Below are positions 6,895 through 7,719 of a DNA stretch of 7,719 bases, piece after piece. The first letter of the stretch is position 1. Every line of letters starts with the position of its first letter. The position numbers were made by a program, and so were the translations under genes. The DNA lies in contig CAYRVF010000178.1 in assembly GCA_964427535.1 (NCBI GenBank), positions 1-7,719 on the forward strand, given 5' to 3'. Under the pieces are notes generated by a model. That model worked only from the letters and a program-made list of their open reading frames with translations. It was not told the DNA's origin and searched no databases. This DNA is from CAYRVF01 sp964427535 (GTDB taxonomy: Bacteria; Chloroflexota; Ktedonobacteria; Ktedonobacterales; JADMIN01).

Positions 6895-6915
6895 ATCGAC
6901 GGACACAGGTATAGT
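6886..6915 (+). promoter_or_regulatory. Predicted rightward promoter of the regulator gene
   Basis: A perfect -35 TTGACA (6886-6891) and a -10 TATAGT (6910-6915, five of six consensus bases) are separated by 18 bases. The start would be near 6922, leaving about 57 bases before the ATG at 6979. The -10 lies inside the short inverted repeat CGGAC (6900-6904) and GTCCG (6914-6918), so a repressor bound there would block it. Confidence 0.7.
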
Positions 6916-6948
6916 CCGAGTACTATCTGCTCCGCACAGAGCGGACAC
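6900..6948 (+). repeat. CGGACAC direct repeats around the regulator promoter
   Basis: CGGACAC occurs at 6900-6906 and again at 6942-6948, 42 bases apart or about four helical turns, on the same face of the DNA. An inverted GTCCG lies between them at 6914-6918. The second copy is the end of a small hairpin TCCGC-ACAGA-GCGGA (6931-6945). They flank the -10 and the start site, a common place for an autoregulatory operator. The binding protein is not known. Confidence 0.4.
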
Positions 6949-6978
6949 GCGACGTGAGCGGGATGAAAGGAGCACACC

Positions 6979-7614
6979 ATGTCAGCGCCGTGGTATCAGC
7001 GCTTCCTCGGGAGCACGCGCGGGCGGCTGCTCGCTCTGCTCCGCCGCGAGACCCACACTGTGGACGAGCTGGCGGATGAGCTGCGTCTGACTGACAACGC
7101 CGTGCGCAGTCATCTGGCGGCGCTCGAACGCGACGGCCTCGTACGGCAGCGCGGCGTGCGGCGGGGCGGTGGTGCTGGCAAGCCCGCCTATGCGTATGAG
7201 GTCACGCCGGATGTCGAGCAGCTCTTCCCTAAGCCGTATGCGGAGGTGCTGGGCGAACTGCTCGATGCACTGGACAAGCGACTTCCGGCCGTCGACGTGG
7301 AGGCATTGCTCCGTGAGATCGGCAGGCGCCTCGCCGCGCAGCAGCCGCACGGCCAAGGGGAAGACCGCGCCCGGCTCGCCGTCGCCAGTGAGGCGTTGAC
7401 ACGGCTGGGTGGCCTCGCAGAGGTGCGTGAGCACGATGGCACGCTCGGCATCCAGGGCTATAGCTGTCCGCTCGCGGTGCTCGTGCCAGACCACCCGGAT
7501 GTCTGCCGGCTGGCCGAGACGTTCGTCAGCGAGGTCGCGGGTGTGCCGGTGCGCGAGTGCTGCGATCGCGGTGCGACGCCACGCTGCTGCTTCGAGCTGG
7601 CCGGGCGGCCCTGA
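6979..7614 (+). CDS. Winged-helix regulator with SufR-like cysteine-rich C-terminus
   Basis: Predicted DNA-binding regulator of 211 residues. The N-terminal winged helix (about 14-75) has a clear recognition region, LTDNAVRSHLAALERDGLV, and a glycine-rich wing followed by GKPAYAYEVTPDVEQLFP, as in the DeoR/ArsR-like SufR group. A middle helical region (about 85-140) probably mediates dimerisation. The C-terminal domain has six cysteines: C163, C176, C194, C195, C203 and C204. The C-x12-C spacing at 163/176 is that described for cyanobacterial SufR, which holds an Fe-S cluster and represses the suf genes. Cluster binding here is inferred. The start is firm: AAAGGAG (6966-6972) lies 6 bases before the ATG. 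The gene is divergent from the Rieske membrane protein and has its own near-consensus promoter, so self-control and control of the neighbour are likely. The target gene set remains unknown. Confidence 0.85.
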   Translation: MSAPWYQRFLGSTRGRLLALLRRETHTVDELADELRLTDNAVRSHLAALERDGLVRQRGVRRGGGAGKPAYAYEVTPDVEQLFPKPYAEVLGELLDALDKRLPAVDVEALLREIGRRLAAQQPHGQGEDRARLAVASEALTRLGGLAEVREHDGTLGIQGYSCPLAVLVPDHPDVCRLAETFVSEVAGVPVRECCDRGATPRCCFELAGRP

Positions 7615-7653
7615 CCTCATCTCAGCAACGCTACGCAAACCAGGGGAAGCCGA

Positions 7654-7719
7654 ATGGAAAATTCCCCCATCCCGTCTGAGCGAGATGGGGAAGTGGGAGA
7701 CAGCGGCGGCTTAAGCCCA
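7654..7719 (+). CDS. Possible start of a gene, cut by the window end
   Basis: An ATG at 7654 opens a frame that stays open for 22 codons to the window edge. The translation begins MENSPIPSERDGEVGD, a polar sequence that I do not recognise. AGGGGAAG (7642-7649) gives a plausible ribosome site 4 bases upstream. The start is 39 bases after the regulator's stop, which would suit a second gene in the same transcript. In SufR-type loci this position often holds an Fe-S assembly gene, but nothing in these residues shows that. The frame is short and could be chance. Confidence 0.4.
   Translation, partial: MENSPIPSERDGEVGDSGGLSP
7665..7690. repeat. Inverted repeat after the regulator gene
   Basis: CCCCATC (7665-7671) and GATGGGG (7684-7690) form a perfect 7-bp stem with a 12-base loop. 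There is no T run after it on the plus strand. It overlaps the first codons of the possible gene at 7654, so it could be a weak terminator, a translation-affecting stem or chance. Confidence 0.3.

Noticed and set aside
7665..7690. Intrinsic terminator for the regulator gene
   Set aside because: The stem is only 7 bp with a 12-base loop, no T run follows it, and it overlaps a possible gene start, so it is listed only as an inverted repeat.

Overview
The window is GC-rich bacterial chromosomal DNA carrying six recognisable protein genes and the probable first codons of a seventh. There are no RNA genes, insertion sequences or CRISPR arrays that I can see. The gene set (a divergent MurD-type ligase, a small TalC-type transaldolase, a membrane-free multi-PAS histidine kinase, and a DUF2231-Rieske membrane protein beside a SufR-like regulator) would suit a GC-rich non-proteobacterial lineage such as Chloroflexota/Thermomicrobia. 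That placement is an impression, not something the sequence proves.

Layout. Bases 1-300 hold no convincing gene but contain a strong hairpin just past the end of murD. MurD (peptidoglycan precursor synthesis) runs leftward from 1743 to 301. An intergenic region with a plausible rightward promoter separates it from a divergent M24 metallopeptidase gene (1942-3129). That gene is followed 77 bases later, on the same strand, by a soluble hybrid-free sensor histidine kinase (3207-4964) with two PAS-like regions. No response regulator lies in the window. A convergent intergenic gap with a perfect 12-bp palindrome follows. Next come two leftward genes: a 218-residue transaldolase (5700-5044) and, upstream of it, a four-helix DUF2231 membrane protein fused to a C-terminal Rieske [2Fe-2S] domain (6705-5785).

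The most structured part of the window is 6706-6978, between the Rieske gene and a divergent winged-helix regulator (6979-7614). The regulator's C-terminus is rich in cysteine and resembles SufR-type Fe-S sensing regulators. An island of about 22% GC holds a perfect 9-bp inverted repeat in which each arm contains the -35 hexamer TTGACA of one of two back-to-back promoters. One promoter points to the Rieske gene and the other to the regulator. Several GGACA-type repeats and GC-rich palindromes surround it. The simplest reading is a redox or Fe-S responsive divergent control unit: the regulator senses an Fe-S cluster or metal and controls itself, the Rieske membrane protein (perhaps also the transaldolase) and a gene starting at about 7654. 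This is inference from layout and motifs.
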